Assembly (NCBI RefSeq): GCF_049852125.1
Contig: NZ_CP187532.1
Span: forward strand, 806,001-870,000
Direction: 5' to 3'
Length of the DNA: 64,000 bases
Source: Senimuribacter sp049852125
Lineage (GTDB): Bacteria > Bacillota > Clostridia > Peptostreptococcales > Anaerovoracaceae
Shown here piece after piece: positions 27,823-36,557 of the stretch. The notes beneath the pieces are model-generated. The model saw only the letters and a list, made by a program, of their open reading frames with translations. It did no database searches and was not told the origin of the DNA. Both the position numbers and the translations under genes were made by a program. Each line of letters opens with the position of its first letter. The stretch's first letter is position 1.

Positions 27823-28350
27823 ATGAAGGTAAACATTACAGGGAAAAACTTTAACACCTACCAGCACTTAGAAGATACGATGGAGAAGAAATTTGACAAG
27901 CTGGGGAAGTACTTTTCAGATGACATTACTGTAAATGTAGTATTATCACAGGAACGCGGCAAGGACAAGATCGAAGCAACGATCAATGCAAAGGGCGCTG
28001 TTTTCAGAGCCGAGGAGGTTGCAGGTGATGTATACGAGGGCATTGACAGGGTTGTAGACAAATTATCCAGCCAGATGGCAAGATTCAAGGGAAAGCTTCA
28101 GAAACGCTATAACGATAATAAGGCTTTGAAGTTCGAGATTTTGCCTGATTATGAAGAAGAAGTTGAGGAGGTCAAGGTAGTCAGAACCAAGAAATTTGAA
28201 CTGACTCCGATGACTGTTGAAGAAGCTATTCTGGAAATGGAGATGCTGCAGCATGATTTCTTTGTTTTTCTGGATATGGAGACAGACAGCGTAAATGTTG
28301 TATATATCAGAAAGGATGGCAATTACGGCGTTCTTGAAACCACATATTAA
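27823..28350 (+). CDS. hpf: Ribosome hibernation promoting factor, long form
   Basis: A 175-residue protein. The N-terminal S30AE/RaiA domain (about 1-100) binds the small subunit, and the C-terminal domain (about 118-172, with KFELTPMTVEEAILEMEML and the VVYIRKDGNYGVLE end) mediates dimerisation of ribosomes into inactive 100S particles in stationary phase. Length is that of long HPF. AAGGAGG lies 9 nt before the ATG. It is monocistronic, with a strong terminator. Confidence 0.95.
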   Translation: MKVNITGKNFNTYQHLEDTMEKKFDKLGKYFSDDITVNVVLSQERGKDKIEATINAKGAVFRAEEVAGDVYEGIDRVVDKLSSQMARFKGKLQKRYNDNKALKFEILPDYEEEVEEVKVVRTKKFELTPMTVEEAILEMEMLQHDFFVFLDMETDSVNVVYIRKDGNYGVLETTY

Positions 28351-28358
28351 AAGCAGAA

Positions 28359-28387
28359 GGGCTGCCCGGGAGGGCGGCCCATTTTTG
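28359..28387 (+). terminator. Rho-independent terminator after hpf
   Basis: GGGCTGCCC (28359-28367) pairs with GGGCGGCCC (28372-28380), with one U-G pair, followed by ATTTTT. Confidence 0.85.
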
Positions 28388-28442
28388 TAAAAAAGAAGAA
28401 GATTTCAGAACAGTTTTTCTTAGTTTATCTTGCGGTATCCCC

Positions 28443-28471
28443 TTGAAATTTTGCAGTATATACGATAAAAT
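28443..28471 (+). promoter_or_regulatory. Promoter of the cdaA operon
   Basis: TTGAAA (28443-28448), a 17-bp spacer and TAAAAT (28466-28471), about 30 bp before the cdaA start. Confidence 0.7.
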
Positions 28472-28500
28472 ATTTTGTAACTGGTAAAAGGGGAAAAATA

Positions 28501-29355
28501 ATGGAAAAATTTTTAAACAACATCATTTCGAGTATCGGAATCAACGATGTTTTGGATATCCTGATCGTATCCTTCATTGTGTACAAGATACTCGGATTTA
28601 TAAGGGAATCAAGAGCCCAGCAGCTGGTAAAAGGACTGCTGGTTTTGGTCGTGGCTTTCTTCCTGTCAGATATCCTGAATTTGTACGCATTAAATTGGAT
28701 ATTGAGAGGAACCATGACTTTAGGCGTTATTGCTCTGGTTGTCGTTTTCCAACCGGAATTGAGAAGAGGATTGGAGTATGTAGGAAGAAGTAAGATAGTA
28801 AAAGCGCCATTCGGACAATTGGATAAGGAAAAGGCCAAAACTGTTACAGATGAATTTGTCAAGGCTGTGGACTCTTTTTCCGCCACCAGAACTGGCGCGC
28901 TGATCATACTGGAGCGTGAAACGGCTTTGTCTGATATTGCGGAGACTGGAACAGAAATTAACGCGGATATTTCAGCGCAGCTGTTAGGAAATATCTTCTA
29001 TGAGGGTGCGCCGCTTCATGACGGCGCGGTTATTATCCGAGGCGATAAGGTTTTTGCGGCAGGGTGCGTATTGCCGTTGACAGGAAATAAGAATTTGAAT
29101 AAGAGCTTGGGTACGAGACACAGAGCAGGCATAGGCATTACAGAAAACTCCGACGCGATTTCTATCATAGTCAGCGAGGAGACAGGCATTATCTCTATGG
29201 CTATTGATGGTAAACTGACTCGTTTTCTGGATACGAAAACAGTGGAGAAGACACTGCTGAATCTGTATTTGACAGGTAGAGATGACGATTCTTTTAAATT
29301 CAGCAGGATTCTCGAAAAATTTGAATTAGGGAGGAAGAAGGATGCTGGCAAATAA
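28501..29355 (+). CDS. cdaA: Diadenylate cyclase CdaA
   Basis: A 284-residue c-di-AMP synthase. Three N-terminal membrane segments (about 12-85) precede the DAC domain (about 100-250), with the DGA motif in APLHDGAVII near 173 and RHR in GTRHRAGIG near 206, both needed to condense two ATP. It is the first gene of cdaA-cdaR-glmM-glmS, the order conserved in Bacillota, in which CdaR and GlmM bind and modulate CdaA. It overlaps cdaR by 14 bases. Confidence 0.95.
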   Translation: MEKFLNNIISSIGINDVLDILIVSFIVYKILGFIRESRAQQLVKGLLVLVVAFFLSDILNLYALNWILRGTMTLGVIALVVVFQPELRRGLEYVGRSKIVKAPFGQLDKEKAKTVTDEFVKAVDSFSATRTGALIILERETALSDIAETGTEINADISAQLLGNIFYEGAPLHDGAVIIRGDKVFAAGCVLPLTGNKNLNKSLGTRHRAGIGITENSDAISIIVSEETGIISMAIDGKLTRFLDTKTVEKTLLNLYLTGRDDDSFKFSRILEKFELGRKKDAGK

Positions 29356-30535
29356 AAGATTCAATATCATTCTCTCTCTGATCATAGCAATCTGTTTATG
29401 GGCATATGTTATCGGTGAGACAAATCCTACGGATACCAGAACCTTTCGTGATATTCCTATCGTGTTGGTGGGTGAACAGACTTTGGAAGATAACGATCTG
29501 GCGCTGCTTTCCGTCAGCGCGGAAACGATCAATGTGACATTGACAGGAGCAAGAGCCAATATCAATCAGATTGAGGACAGGGATATCTTTGCATCTGTAA
29601 ATCTTGCGGAAGCTGCCAAGGGCGAAAGTCAGCTAAAGATCAATCTCAGAGTGCCTGATAATGTTGAGATCGAAGATAAGAGCCTGAACAAATTGACTGT
29701 AATGATTGAAGACAGAATATCCAGAGAGGTGGATATTCAGGTAAATTATCAGGGGAATTTTGGAGAAGATGAAGAACCTATTATTGTGGATATGAGCAGA
29801 ACTTCTACAGTAGTCACAGGAGCGGCTTCGTTGGTGGAAAGCGTAGAGTATGTAGAGGCGTTGGTAGAAAGCGGTAAAGTAAAGGAACAGTTGAACACCG
29901 TAACCTGTGCTTTGAATCCGGTTGACGGTGAAGGAGAGATTGTGAACAGAGTATCTCTGTCAGCTAAGACGATTCAGGTCAGCGCGCAGTTGGCTATGAT
30001 TAAAACAGTACCGTTGATCGTACCGATTGAGGATTCACAAAATGAGGATGTGCCGAAGATTTTGTCAGCGCCGAAGACGATCACGATTAAGGGAAAAGGT
30101 GAGGATTTGGCGAACATCGATACGATAGAAACCGAGAAGGTAGATTTATCCGATGTAACGAAGGATACGCAGATTAATCTGCAGCCTATTTTACCGGAGG
30201 ATGTACAGATATCCTCCAGATCGCAGGATAATCTGGTGATGCGTGTAAAGGTCACGCCGCTGGAAAGCAGGACTTTCACCTTTGATGAAAAAAATATAGA
30301 ATTAACGGGCCTGAGAGAAGATCAAAAGGCTGAAATAAAACCAGTTCAGATTGAAGTTGTTCTGAAAGGGCGGAAGGAAGATTTAGACGCTATTGTTGAC
30401 GACGGATTTAAGCTGACAGCTGACTTAAAGGATCTGAAGGTTGGAATTCATACTGTCATTCTTAAGGTTAGCTGTCATGGAAATTATGTTTCTATGGGCA
30501 TAAATCCAGATCATATAAAAGTTACGATAGAATAG
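29342..30535 (+). CDS. cdaR: CdaR, YbbR-domain regulator of CdaA
   Basis: A 397-residue protein with one N-terminal membrane anchor (about 7-25) and an extracellular part made of about four YbbR repeats of 75-85 residues. CdaR binds CdaA through the membrane and tunes c-di-AMP production. Its start lies inside cdaA with AGGAAGAAGG just upstream, and it ends 8 nt before glmM. Confidence 0.9.
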   Translation: MLANKRFNIILSLIIAICLWAYVIGETNPTDTRTFRDIPIVLVGEQTLEDNDLALLSVSAETINVTLTGARANINQIEDRDIFASVNLAEAAKGESQLKINLRVPDNVEIEDKSLNKLTVMIEDRISREVDIQVNYQGNFGEDEEPIIVDMSRTSTVVTGAASLVESVEYVEALVESGKVKEQLNTVTCALNPVDGEGEIVNRVSLSAKTIQVSAQLAMIKTVPLIVPIEDSQNEDVPKILSAPKTITIKGKGEDLANIDTIETEKVDLSDVTKDTQINLQPILPEDVQISSRSQDNLVMRVKVTPLESRTFTFDEKNIELTGLREDQKAEIKPVQIEVVLKGRKEDLDAIVDDGFKLTADLKDLKVGIHTVILKVSCHGNYVSMGINPDHIKVTIE

Positions 30536-30543
30536 AGGTTAAT

Positions 30544-31896
30544 ATGGGAAGATTATTTGGTACAGATGGAGTCAGGGGCATAGCTAACGCTGAATTGACT
30601 CCCGAGCTCGCTTTTAATCTGGGAAAAGCAGGCGCTTTTGCTTTAAGTAAAGAGAATCAGAGGCCGGTTATCGTCATCGGCAAGGATACCCGGATATCAG
30701 GCGATATGTTGGAGAATGCTTTGACAGCCGGTATTTTAGCTGTAGGAGGCAATGTGATTAAGGTAGGCGTTATTCCGACGCCGGCTGTCGCCTATCTGGT
30801 GAAATACTATAATGCTGACGCTGGTATTGTCATTTCAGCATCTCATAATCCGTTCGAATATAACGGGATTAAATTTTTCAGCGGTGATGGCTATAAACTG
30901 GACGATGATCTGGAAGAACGGATTGAGGATATGATCATGAGAGGGATCGATCCCAACAGTCATATGACTGGTGAGAAATTAGGAAGGTGTCTGGATGCAG
31001 AAGGCGAAGCAGCGGATATTTACTGTAAATTTTTGCTTTCTACCATTGATATTCGCCTGGAAGGAATGAAAATTGTTCTGGATTGTGCTAATGGAGCGTC
31101 TTACCGCACTGCGCCGGCAGTGTATCGTGATTTAGGCGCAGAAGTGATTACCATCGGCTGTGATCCGGATGGTTTGAATATCAATGATCATATAGGATCC
31201 ACACATCCAGAAAAGCTGCAGCAAAAGGTCGTAGAGGAAAAGGCGGACTTGGGTCTCGCTTATGACGGTGATGCTGACAGACTTATCGTTGTGGATGAGA
31301 AGGGATTGATCATCGATGGCGACAAAACCATCTGCATCTGTGCTAAAATGTTGAAGGACGCCGGACAATTGGCTGAAAACAAGGTGACGGCTACTGTAAT
31401 GAGTAATATTGGCTTCCATAAATATGTGAAGGAAATATTGGGCGCGGAGGTAGAGGTAACAGGTGTAGGCGATCGCTATGTATTAGAATCTATGCGAAAG
31501 ACTGGATGTGTTATCGGTGGAGAACAATCCGGACATATTATCTTTTTAAATTATACTACTACAGGTGATGGTACACTGTCTTCACTGCAGTTTGTTAAAG
31601 CTGTGAAAGCTTCCGGCAAAAAACCTTCAGAGTTGTCAGCTGAGATCGAGATATTTCCGCAGGTATTAGTGAATGCTTCCGTAGCAAATGATAAGAAAAA
31701 CGCTTATAAAGACGATGAGGAGGTTCAGACAGCCATCAGGGCTATCGAGGAGGAAACTGCGGGAAGTGGAAGAGTGCTGATTCGCCCATCCGGTACGGAA
31801 CCGTTGGTACGCGTTATGATTGAAGGCAGCGATATTGAAAGAATTCATCAGCTGGCTCAGGAGTTGGCTGACCTGATTAGTAAAAAGTTTGGCTAA
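30544..31896 (+). CDS. glmM: Phosphoglucosamine mutase GlmM
   Basis: A 450-residue enzyme converting glucosamine-6-phosphate to glucosamine-1-phosphate for UDP-GlcNAc synthesis. It shows the N-terminal GRLFGTDGVRGIAN, the phosphoserine loop ISASHNPFEYNG near 98-109, the metal loop DGDADR near 240 and the C-terminal phosphate-binding RPSGTEPLVRV. In Bacillota it also inhibits CdaA. Length and all motifs are those of a complete enzyme. Confidence 0.97.
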   Translation: MGRLFGTDGVRGIANAELTPELAFNLGKAGAFALSKENQRPVIVIGKDTRISGDMLENALTAGILAVGGNVIKVGVIPTPAVAYLVKYYNADAGIVISASHNPFEYNGIKFFSGDGYKLDDDLEERIEDMIMRGIDPNSHMTGEKLGRCLDAEGEAADIYCKFLLSTIDIRLEGMKIVLDCANGASYRTAPAVYRDLGAEVITIGCDPDGLNINDHIGSTHPEKLQQKVVEEKADLGLAYDGDADRLIVVDEKGLIIDGDKTICICAKMLKDAGQLAENKVTATVMSNIGFHKYVKEILGAEVEVTGVGDRYVLESMRKTGCVIGGEQSGHIIFLNYTTTGDGTLSSLQFVKAVKASGKKPSELSAEIEIFPQVLVNASVANDKKNAYKDDEEVQTAIRAIEEETAGSGRVLIRPSGTEPLVRVMIEGSDIERIHQLAQELADLISKKFG

Positions 31897-31920
31897 GTTG
31901 AAAGATAGGAAGGCATAAAT

Positions 31921-33750
31921 ATGTGTGGAATTGTAGGATATGTTGGTCATGACAATGCAAAGGATATCGTCATTGACGGATTGAAAAAATTGGAATATAG
32001 AGGATACGACTCAGCAGGAATCGCTCTGGTCAACAATGGTGAATTGATTGTCCGGAAGAAAAAAGGAAAGATTGCTAATTTGGAGGAGGCTATTGCCGGA
32101 GAAAAATTGCGGGCAACCACCGGAATCGGCCACACTCGTTGGGCAACGCATGGCGCGCCGTCTGACGGCAATGCCCATCCCCATGTGAATGGCGATCAGA
32201 GTATAGCTATCGTTCATAACGGTATTGTAGAGAATTATATGGAGCTAAAGGAATGGCTGGCGACAGAACACGGTATAGCCTTCCGGACGGAAACGGATTC
32301 TGAGGTTATCGCGCACCTTCTGGGTGTTTTAAATAAAGGATGCCTGGAAGACGCGGTACTGGAGGCTGTAAAACGTATGAAAGGCGCATACGCTTTTGTC
32401 GCGGTATCCAAGGATGAACCGGGAAAAATTGTAGCCTTTCGGAAAGACGCGCCGTTGATTGCAGGTCTGGGCTCAGGGTGCAATTTCGTGGCTTCGGATA
32501 TTCCCGCTTTGCTGAAGTATTTGAACAAGATTTATCTCATCGAAAACGGTGAGCTGGTTATCTGTACGCCGGAGCATATTCGGATTTTAGATCAGAATAA
32601 AAATCCGGTAAAGAGAGATGTATTGCAGGTAACCTGGAGTATGGAGGACGCGGAAAAGGAAGGCTATGAGCATTTCATGCTGAAGGAAATTCATGAACAG
32701 CCTAAGGCAATTCGCGAGACTTTGACCAGAAGATTATCGGAAGACGGAAAAGTAAAGCTGGACGGCATTTCTCTGACGCTGGAAGATTTACAGAAGTTTA
32801 ATAAGATTTATATCGTAGCCTGCGGTACGGCATATCATGCAGGGATGGTGGGAAAGTACGCTATTGAGAAAATGGCTAGAATACCGGTAGAAGTAGATGT
32901 TGCATCGGAATTCCGCTACAGAGATCCTTTTGTAGACGAAAAGACGCTGTTTATCGCTATCAGTCAGTCGGGTGAGACTTTAGATACCTTAGCGGCGCTG
33001 CGAGAAGCAAAGCGGAAGGGCGCAAGGGTTTTGTCTGTTGTCAATGTGGTAGGCAGCTCTGTAGCCAGAGAGTCGGATGATGTGTTCTATACATGGGCAG
33101 GACCGGAGATTGCTGTCGCTTCTACAAAAGCATATACGACGCAGCTGATCTGCATGTATTTGATCGCGTTGTATATGGGCGATTTGAGAGGAACGATTAC
33201 GGAAAGCTATTATAACTATATATTGAATGAGTTGATAGCTATTCCGGATAAAGTGCAGGCCATTATTGAGGGCGCCGGCGAGATCGAAAATCTGGCAAGG
33301 TATCTCTATAACAGAGATCAGGTTTTCTTTATCGGCAGAGGAATGGATTCGGCGGTTGCTTATGAAGGGTCTCTGAAATTGAAAGAGGTTTCTTATATCA
33401 ATTCCTTTGCTATTGCGGCAGGGGAACTGAAGCATGGAACGATCGCTTTGATGGAGCCTGAAACGATCGTTGTCGCTTTAGCCACACAGGATTTCTTATT
33501 CGATAAGATGTTCTCCAATATTGTAGAGGTTAAAGCGCGGATGGCCCATGTGGTTTCTATTGCAAAGGAAGGGAATACCCGCATTCAGCAGGAGAGCACA
33601 GAGGTTATTTATATCCCGCAGTGCGCTGATGAGGTGTCGCCGCTGTTGACGGTGATTCCGCTGCAGCTGTTTGCATATTATGTTGCCAGAGAAAGAGAAG
33701 AAGATATCGATAAGCCTAGAAATCTGGCTAAAAGTGTTACTGTAGAATAG
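31921..33750 (+). CDS. glmS: Glutamine-fructose-6-phosphate aminotransferase GlmS
   Basis: A complete 609-residue enzyme. The catalytic Cys2 begins the class II glutaminase domain (MCGIVGYVG), followed by two SIS sugar-isomerase domains (about 285-420 and 455-590) and the C-terminal LAKSVTVE. It makes glucosamine-6-phosphate, the substrate of GlmM encoded 25 nt upstream. There is no room in that gap for a glmS ribozyme, so it is not controlled in the way known from Bacillus. Confidence 0.97.
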   Translation: MCGIVGYVGHDNAKDIVIDGLKKLEYRGYDSAGIALVNNGELIVRKKKGKIANLEEAIAGEKLRATTGIGHTRWATHGAPSDGNAHPHVNGDQSIAIVHNGIVENYMELKEWLATEHGIAFRTETDSEVIAHLLGVLNKGCLEDAVLEAVKRMKGAYAFVAVSKDEPGKIVAFRKDAPLIAGLGSGCNFVASDIPALLKYLNKIYLIENGELVICTPEHIRILDQNKNPVKRDVLQVTWSMEDAEKEGYEHFMLKEIHEQPKAIRETLTRRLSEDGKVKLDGISLTLEDLQKFNKIYIVACGTAYHAGMVGKYAIEKMARIPVEVDVASEFRYRDPFVDEKTLFIAISQSGETLDTLAALREAKRKGARVLSVVNVVGSSVARESDDVFYTWAGPEIAVASTKAYTTQLICMYLIALYMGDLRGTITESYYNYILNELIAIPDKVQAIIEGAGEIENLARYLYNRDQVFFIGRGMDSAVAYEGSLKLKEVSYINSFAIAAGELKHGTIALMEPETIVVALATQDFLFDKMFSNIVEVKARMAHVVSIAKEGNTRIQQESTEVIYIPQCADEVSPLLTVIPLQLFAYYVAREREEDIDKPRNLAKSVTVE

Positions 33751-33759
33751 GAGTAGGAT

Positions 33760-34269
33760 ATGAAGCATAGCTTTTTCAAGGTGTTCTTGCTTTTAGTTGC
33801 GATTACCTTATTTATGGCTTTAACAGGATACACAGCGAAGCAGCGGGTTATTGCGGTTTTTATCAACCAACTGTTTATGGATACAGGTAAGGGCGAGATT
33901 ATCATGGAGGTAGAAACTGAGGCAGCCGGTTCCGGCAGAGCAGAACTATATATGGCGGCAGTGAAACTGCTGCAGCAACGAAAAATGCCGGAGACAGAAG
34001 GGGCTGTAACTGCTTTTAAGAATGATTATAGAATTAATCACATTAAGGAGAGTGAAGGCAACGTCGTGGTCGATTTTTCCAGTAGAAATCTCGTGGGAAC
34101 GGAGATGGAGGAGCGATTGCTTATTGCACAGATTGTGGAGACGTTGACCAGATCCTTTGACGAGGTGGAATCTGTGTTTTTTACCGTAGATGGAGAACCG
34201 GCGGAAACCTTGATGGGTCATGTGGATATTACGGATAGCTTTACACAGGCCGCGGATCTCTGGTTTTAA
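33760..34269 (+). CDS. GerMN-domain protein with N-terminal membrane anchor
   Basis: A 169-residue protein with a hydrophobic N-terminal anchor or signal (about 5-25) that lacks a lipobox cysteine, followed by a GerMN (spore germination/sporulation) domain at about 50-165, containing VVVDFSSRNLVG and QIVETLTRSFDEVESVFFTVDGE. GerMN domains occur in lipoproteins and secreted proteins associated with spores and the cell envelope. It lies 10 nt after glmS and probably belongs to the end of that operon. Family by pattern, function unknown. Confidence 0.75.
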   Translation: MKHSFFKVFLLLVAITLFMALTGYTAKQRVIAVFINQLFMDTGKGEIIMEVETEAAGSGRAELYMAAVKLLQQRKMPETEGAVTAFKNDYRINHIKESEGNVVVDFSSRNLVGTEMEERLLIAQIVETLTRSFDEVESVFFTVDGEPAETLMGHVDITDSFTQAADLWF

Positions 34270-34356
34270 GAAAGAGCATTTACTGTCGTTGCGTTTGACG
34301 GAGCGGCTTGCGCCGGACGGACGCCTTTTGATCAATACGAAAGATGAGGATATACG

Positions 34357-35610
34357 ATGTCACAAAAGTATGAAATCAGGGATATTTCTCTGGCGCCATC
34401 CGGTCATCAAAAGATCGAATGGGTTAAGAACAACATGCCGCTGTTGGCGGGATTGGAAGCGGAATTTCGCGAAAGCCGTCCATTTGAGGGAGTTAAAATT
34501 TCGTTGTCTGTTCATTTAGAGGCGAAAACGGCATATTTATGTCTGGTATTAGCGGCTGGCGGCGCGCAAATGTCGGTTACAGGGAGTAATGTTCTGTCCA
34601 CGCAGGATGATGTAGCGGCGGCGTTGGCGGACAGCGGCCTGTCGGTGTTTGCCTATCATGGGGCAACGGCTGAGGAATACGATAGGCATATCGAAATGTG
34701 TCTGGAGCATAAACCGAACATTATTATTGATGATGGCGGAGATCTGGTGGGTATGCTACATACAAAGCGGCCTGATCTGGCAGAGGACGTCTGGGGCGGC
34801 TGTGAGGAAACGACGACTGGCGTGATTCGATTGAAAGCGATGGAACGGGAAGGCATTCTGAAGTTCCCAATGGTTGCGGTAAATGATGCTGACTGCAAAC
34901 ATCTCTTTGATAATCGTTATGGCACAGGACAATCCGTGTGGGATAGCATTATGCGCAACACAAATTTAATCGTTGCGTCGAAGACTGTGGTAGTCGTAGG
35001 CTACGGGTGGTGTAGCAGAGGTATTGCTATGCGTGCGTCTTCTCTGGGAGCAAGAGTGATCGTTACGGAAATCAATCCGGTAAAGGCGATTGAAGCCCGC
35101 ATGGATGGATTTGATGTGATGACCATGTCGCAGGCAGCGCCGAAGGGAGATATCTTTGTATCGGCTACAGGCTGCTGCAAGACGATTACGGTGGAACACA
35201 TGCTGTCGATGAAGGACCGCGCTATTTTGACCAATGCAGGGCACTTTGACTGTGAGGTTGATATGGCTGGTCTGGAAGCTGCATCTGTGGAGAAAAAGGA
35301 AATGAGAAAAAATATCACAGGATATAAGTTGAAAAACGGCAGATGGATCAACGTTATCGGAGAGGGGCGTCTGGTTAACATTGCCGCGGCAGACGGTCAT
35401 CCGGCAGAGATCATGGATATGAGCTTTGCAGTACAGGCTCTTTCCGCTATGTATATTAAGGAAAACTATCGGAAGTTGCGTAAGGCGGTTATTGACGTCA
35501 GCGGAGAGATAGACGATTTAGTGGCCAGACGGAAGCTGGCTGCCTGGGGCATTGAGATTGACTCGCTGACCGAGGAGCAAAGGGATTATCTTTCCAGTTG
35601 GAACGTATAA
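34357..35610 (+). CDS. ahcY: Adenosylhomocysteinase (SAH hydrolase family)
   Basis: A 417-residue NAD-dependent enzyme that splits S-adenosylhomocysteine to homocysteine and adenosine (or handles S-inosylhomocysteine in some anaerobes). Visible are SVHLEAKTAYL near 50, DDGGD and GCEETTTGV near 128-148, the NAD-binding VVVVGYGWCSRGIA near 209-222, and the C-terminal GEGRLVNIAAADGHP. It is shorter than the eukaryote-like form and matches the compact archaeal/bacterial type. The start ATG has GAGGA upstream. Confidence 0.9.
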   Translation: MSQKYEIRDISLAPSGHQKIEWVKNNMPLLAGLEAEFRESRPFEGVKISLSVHLEAKTAYLCLVLAAGGAQMSVTGSNVLSTQDDVAAALADSGLSVFAYHGATAEEYDRHIEMCLEHKPNIIIDDGGDLVGMLHTKRPDLAEDVWGGCEETTTGVIRLKAMEREGILKFPMVAVNDADCKHLFDNRYGTGQSVWDSIMRNTNLIVASKTVVVVGYGWCSRGIAMRASSLGARVIVTEINPVKAIEARMDGFDVMTMSQAAPKGDIFVSATGCCKTITVEHMLSMKDRAILTNAGHFDCEVDMAGLEAASVEKKEMRKNITGYKLKNGRWINVIGEGRLVNIAAADGHPAEIMDMSFAVQALSAMYIKENYRKLRKAVIDVSGEIDDLVARRKLAAWGIEIDSLTEEQRDYLSSWNV

Positions 35611-35649
35611 TTACGATATTTAAATTATCTGTTAAGAGGGTGATAAAAG

Positions 35650-36219
35650 ATGACATATGAAGAAATCAAAGCGCAGGCAGCAACGGCTGTGAAGGAATTG
35701 TTGGAAGTGGCAAAACTATCTTCCGGAGATATTTTTCTCATTGGATGTTCTTCCAGTGAGATCAAAGGAGCTCGAATCGGTAAAGGCTCTGACGTAGATG
35801 CCGCCAAGGCGGTCTATGAGGCTGTTTATCCTATTTTAAAAGAGAAGGGCATCTATTTAGCGGCACAGTGCTGCGAGCATTTGAACAGGGCTGTCATTGT
35901 GGAGAAGGCGGCGCTGTTACCGGGAACTGAGATTGTCAATGTAGTGCCTCAGCTTCACGCTGGCGGATCTTTTGCCATGACGGTCTATGAGAACGGGGAT
36001 CATCCTGTAGCTGTGGAAACGATTCAGGCTGATGCCGGTATGGATATCGGAGATACGCTGATCGGTATGCACCTGAAAAAGGTGGCTGTGCCAGTGCGGA
36101 TTTCCGTAAAGCAGATCGGAGAAGCCCACGTCGTATGCGCCAGAACTCGTCCTAAATTTATTGGAGGCAGTCGGGCAGTATATGACGATATTCTTTCCGG
36201 GGGAGATATTCAAAGATAG
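35650..36219 (+). CDS. DUF436 (YwlG-like, TIGR01440) family protein
   Basis: A 189-residue protein beginning MTYEEIKAQAATAVKELLEVA with the conserved SSSEIKGARIGKGS and CCEHLNRAVIVE segments of the TIGR01440/DUF436 family. The biochemical function of this family is not known. GAGGGTG precedes the ATG. It follows ahcY by 39 nt and is closed by a terminator. Confidence 0.85.
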   Translation: MTYEEIKAQAATAVKELLEVAKLSSGDIFLIGCSSSEIKGARIGKGSDVDAAKAVYEAVYPILKEKGIYLAAQCCEHLNRAVIVEKAALLPGTEIVNVVPQLHAGGSFAMTVYENGDHPVAVETIQADAGMDIGDTLIGMHLKKVAVPVRISVKQIGEAHVVCARTRPKFIGGSRAVYDDILSGGDIQR

Positions 36220-36231
36220 AAAAAACTGCAG

Positions 36232-36259
36232 CAGGGTGTAACCATTCGCCCTGTTTTTT
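36232..36259 (+). terminator. Rho-independent terminator
   Basis: CAGGGTG (36232-36238) pairs with CGCCCTG (36247-36253), with one G-U pair, followed by six T residues. Confidence 0.75.
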
Positions 36260-36300
36260 CATATGCTAAAGTAAAATTATGAAAGAAGCAGGTGAATACT

Positions 36301-36408
36301 ATGTCAAATAATTGTGGATTTTTCGGTGGCCGCGGTGAATGTGGAATCGATACCAGTTTGTTGTTCTTCTTCTTGTTACTGGTGATCATTTTCTGTAACT
36401 GCTGCTAA
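36301..36408 (+). CDS. Small Cys-rich membrane peptide, 35 residues
   Basis: A very short gene: a hydrophilic Gly/Cys head (MSNNCGFFGGRGECGID) followed by a single hydrophobic segment and a CNCC end. GCAGGTG lies about 8 nt before the ATG. It resembles in style the small YjcZ-type or Cys-rich spore proteins of Bacillota, but I cannot assign it to a family with certainty. Its location among spore-envelope genes fits. Codons are sense throughout and the start is well placed, so I consider it a real gene. Confidence 0.65.
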   Translation: MSNNCGFFGGRGECGIDTSLLFFFLLLVIIFCNCC

Positions 36409-36427
36409 GAGAGTACCTACAGAAACG

Positions 36428-36466
36428 GCGAGTATGTTGCCGCCTGAAAGGCGAGTGCATACTCGC
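36428..36466 (+). repeat. Stem-loop after the small peptide gene
   Basis: GCGAGTATG (36428-36436) and CATACTCGC (36458-36466) form a perfect 9-bp stem enclosing an inner GCCT-GAA-AGGC hairpin (36442-36452). No T tract follows, so it is not a classic terminator; it may stabilise the short mRNA. Confidence 0.6.
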
Positions 36467-36480
36467 TGCAAAATATATAG

Positions 36481-36516
36481 CGAAGGCCTCCATTATGGAA
36501 GCCCTCGTTATTTTTA
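36481..36516. terminator. Terminator between convergent genes
   Basis: GAAGGCCTCC (36482-36491) pairs at 8 of 10 positions with GGAAGCCCTC (36497-36506), followed on the plus strand by TTATTTTTAT. It can end the small peptide gene and the secreted-protein gene converging from the right. Confidence 0.6.
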
Positions 36517-36557
36517 TCTTGATTTTAATGTTATAGGCGATATTATTCTATATCGTT

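Noticed and set aside
31897..31920. glmS ribozyme upstream of glmS
   Set aside because: The intergenic gap is only 24 nt, too short for the ribozyme.
36428..36466. Stem-loop as a further member of the 4.7-kb hairpin family
   Set aside because: It shares only a GAA-closed inner stem; the GATTGGCGAGC and GAAGACAGA core is absent.
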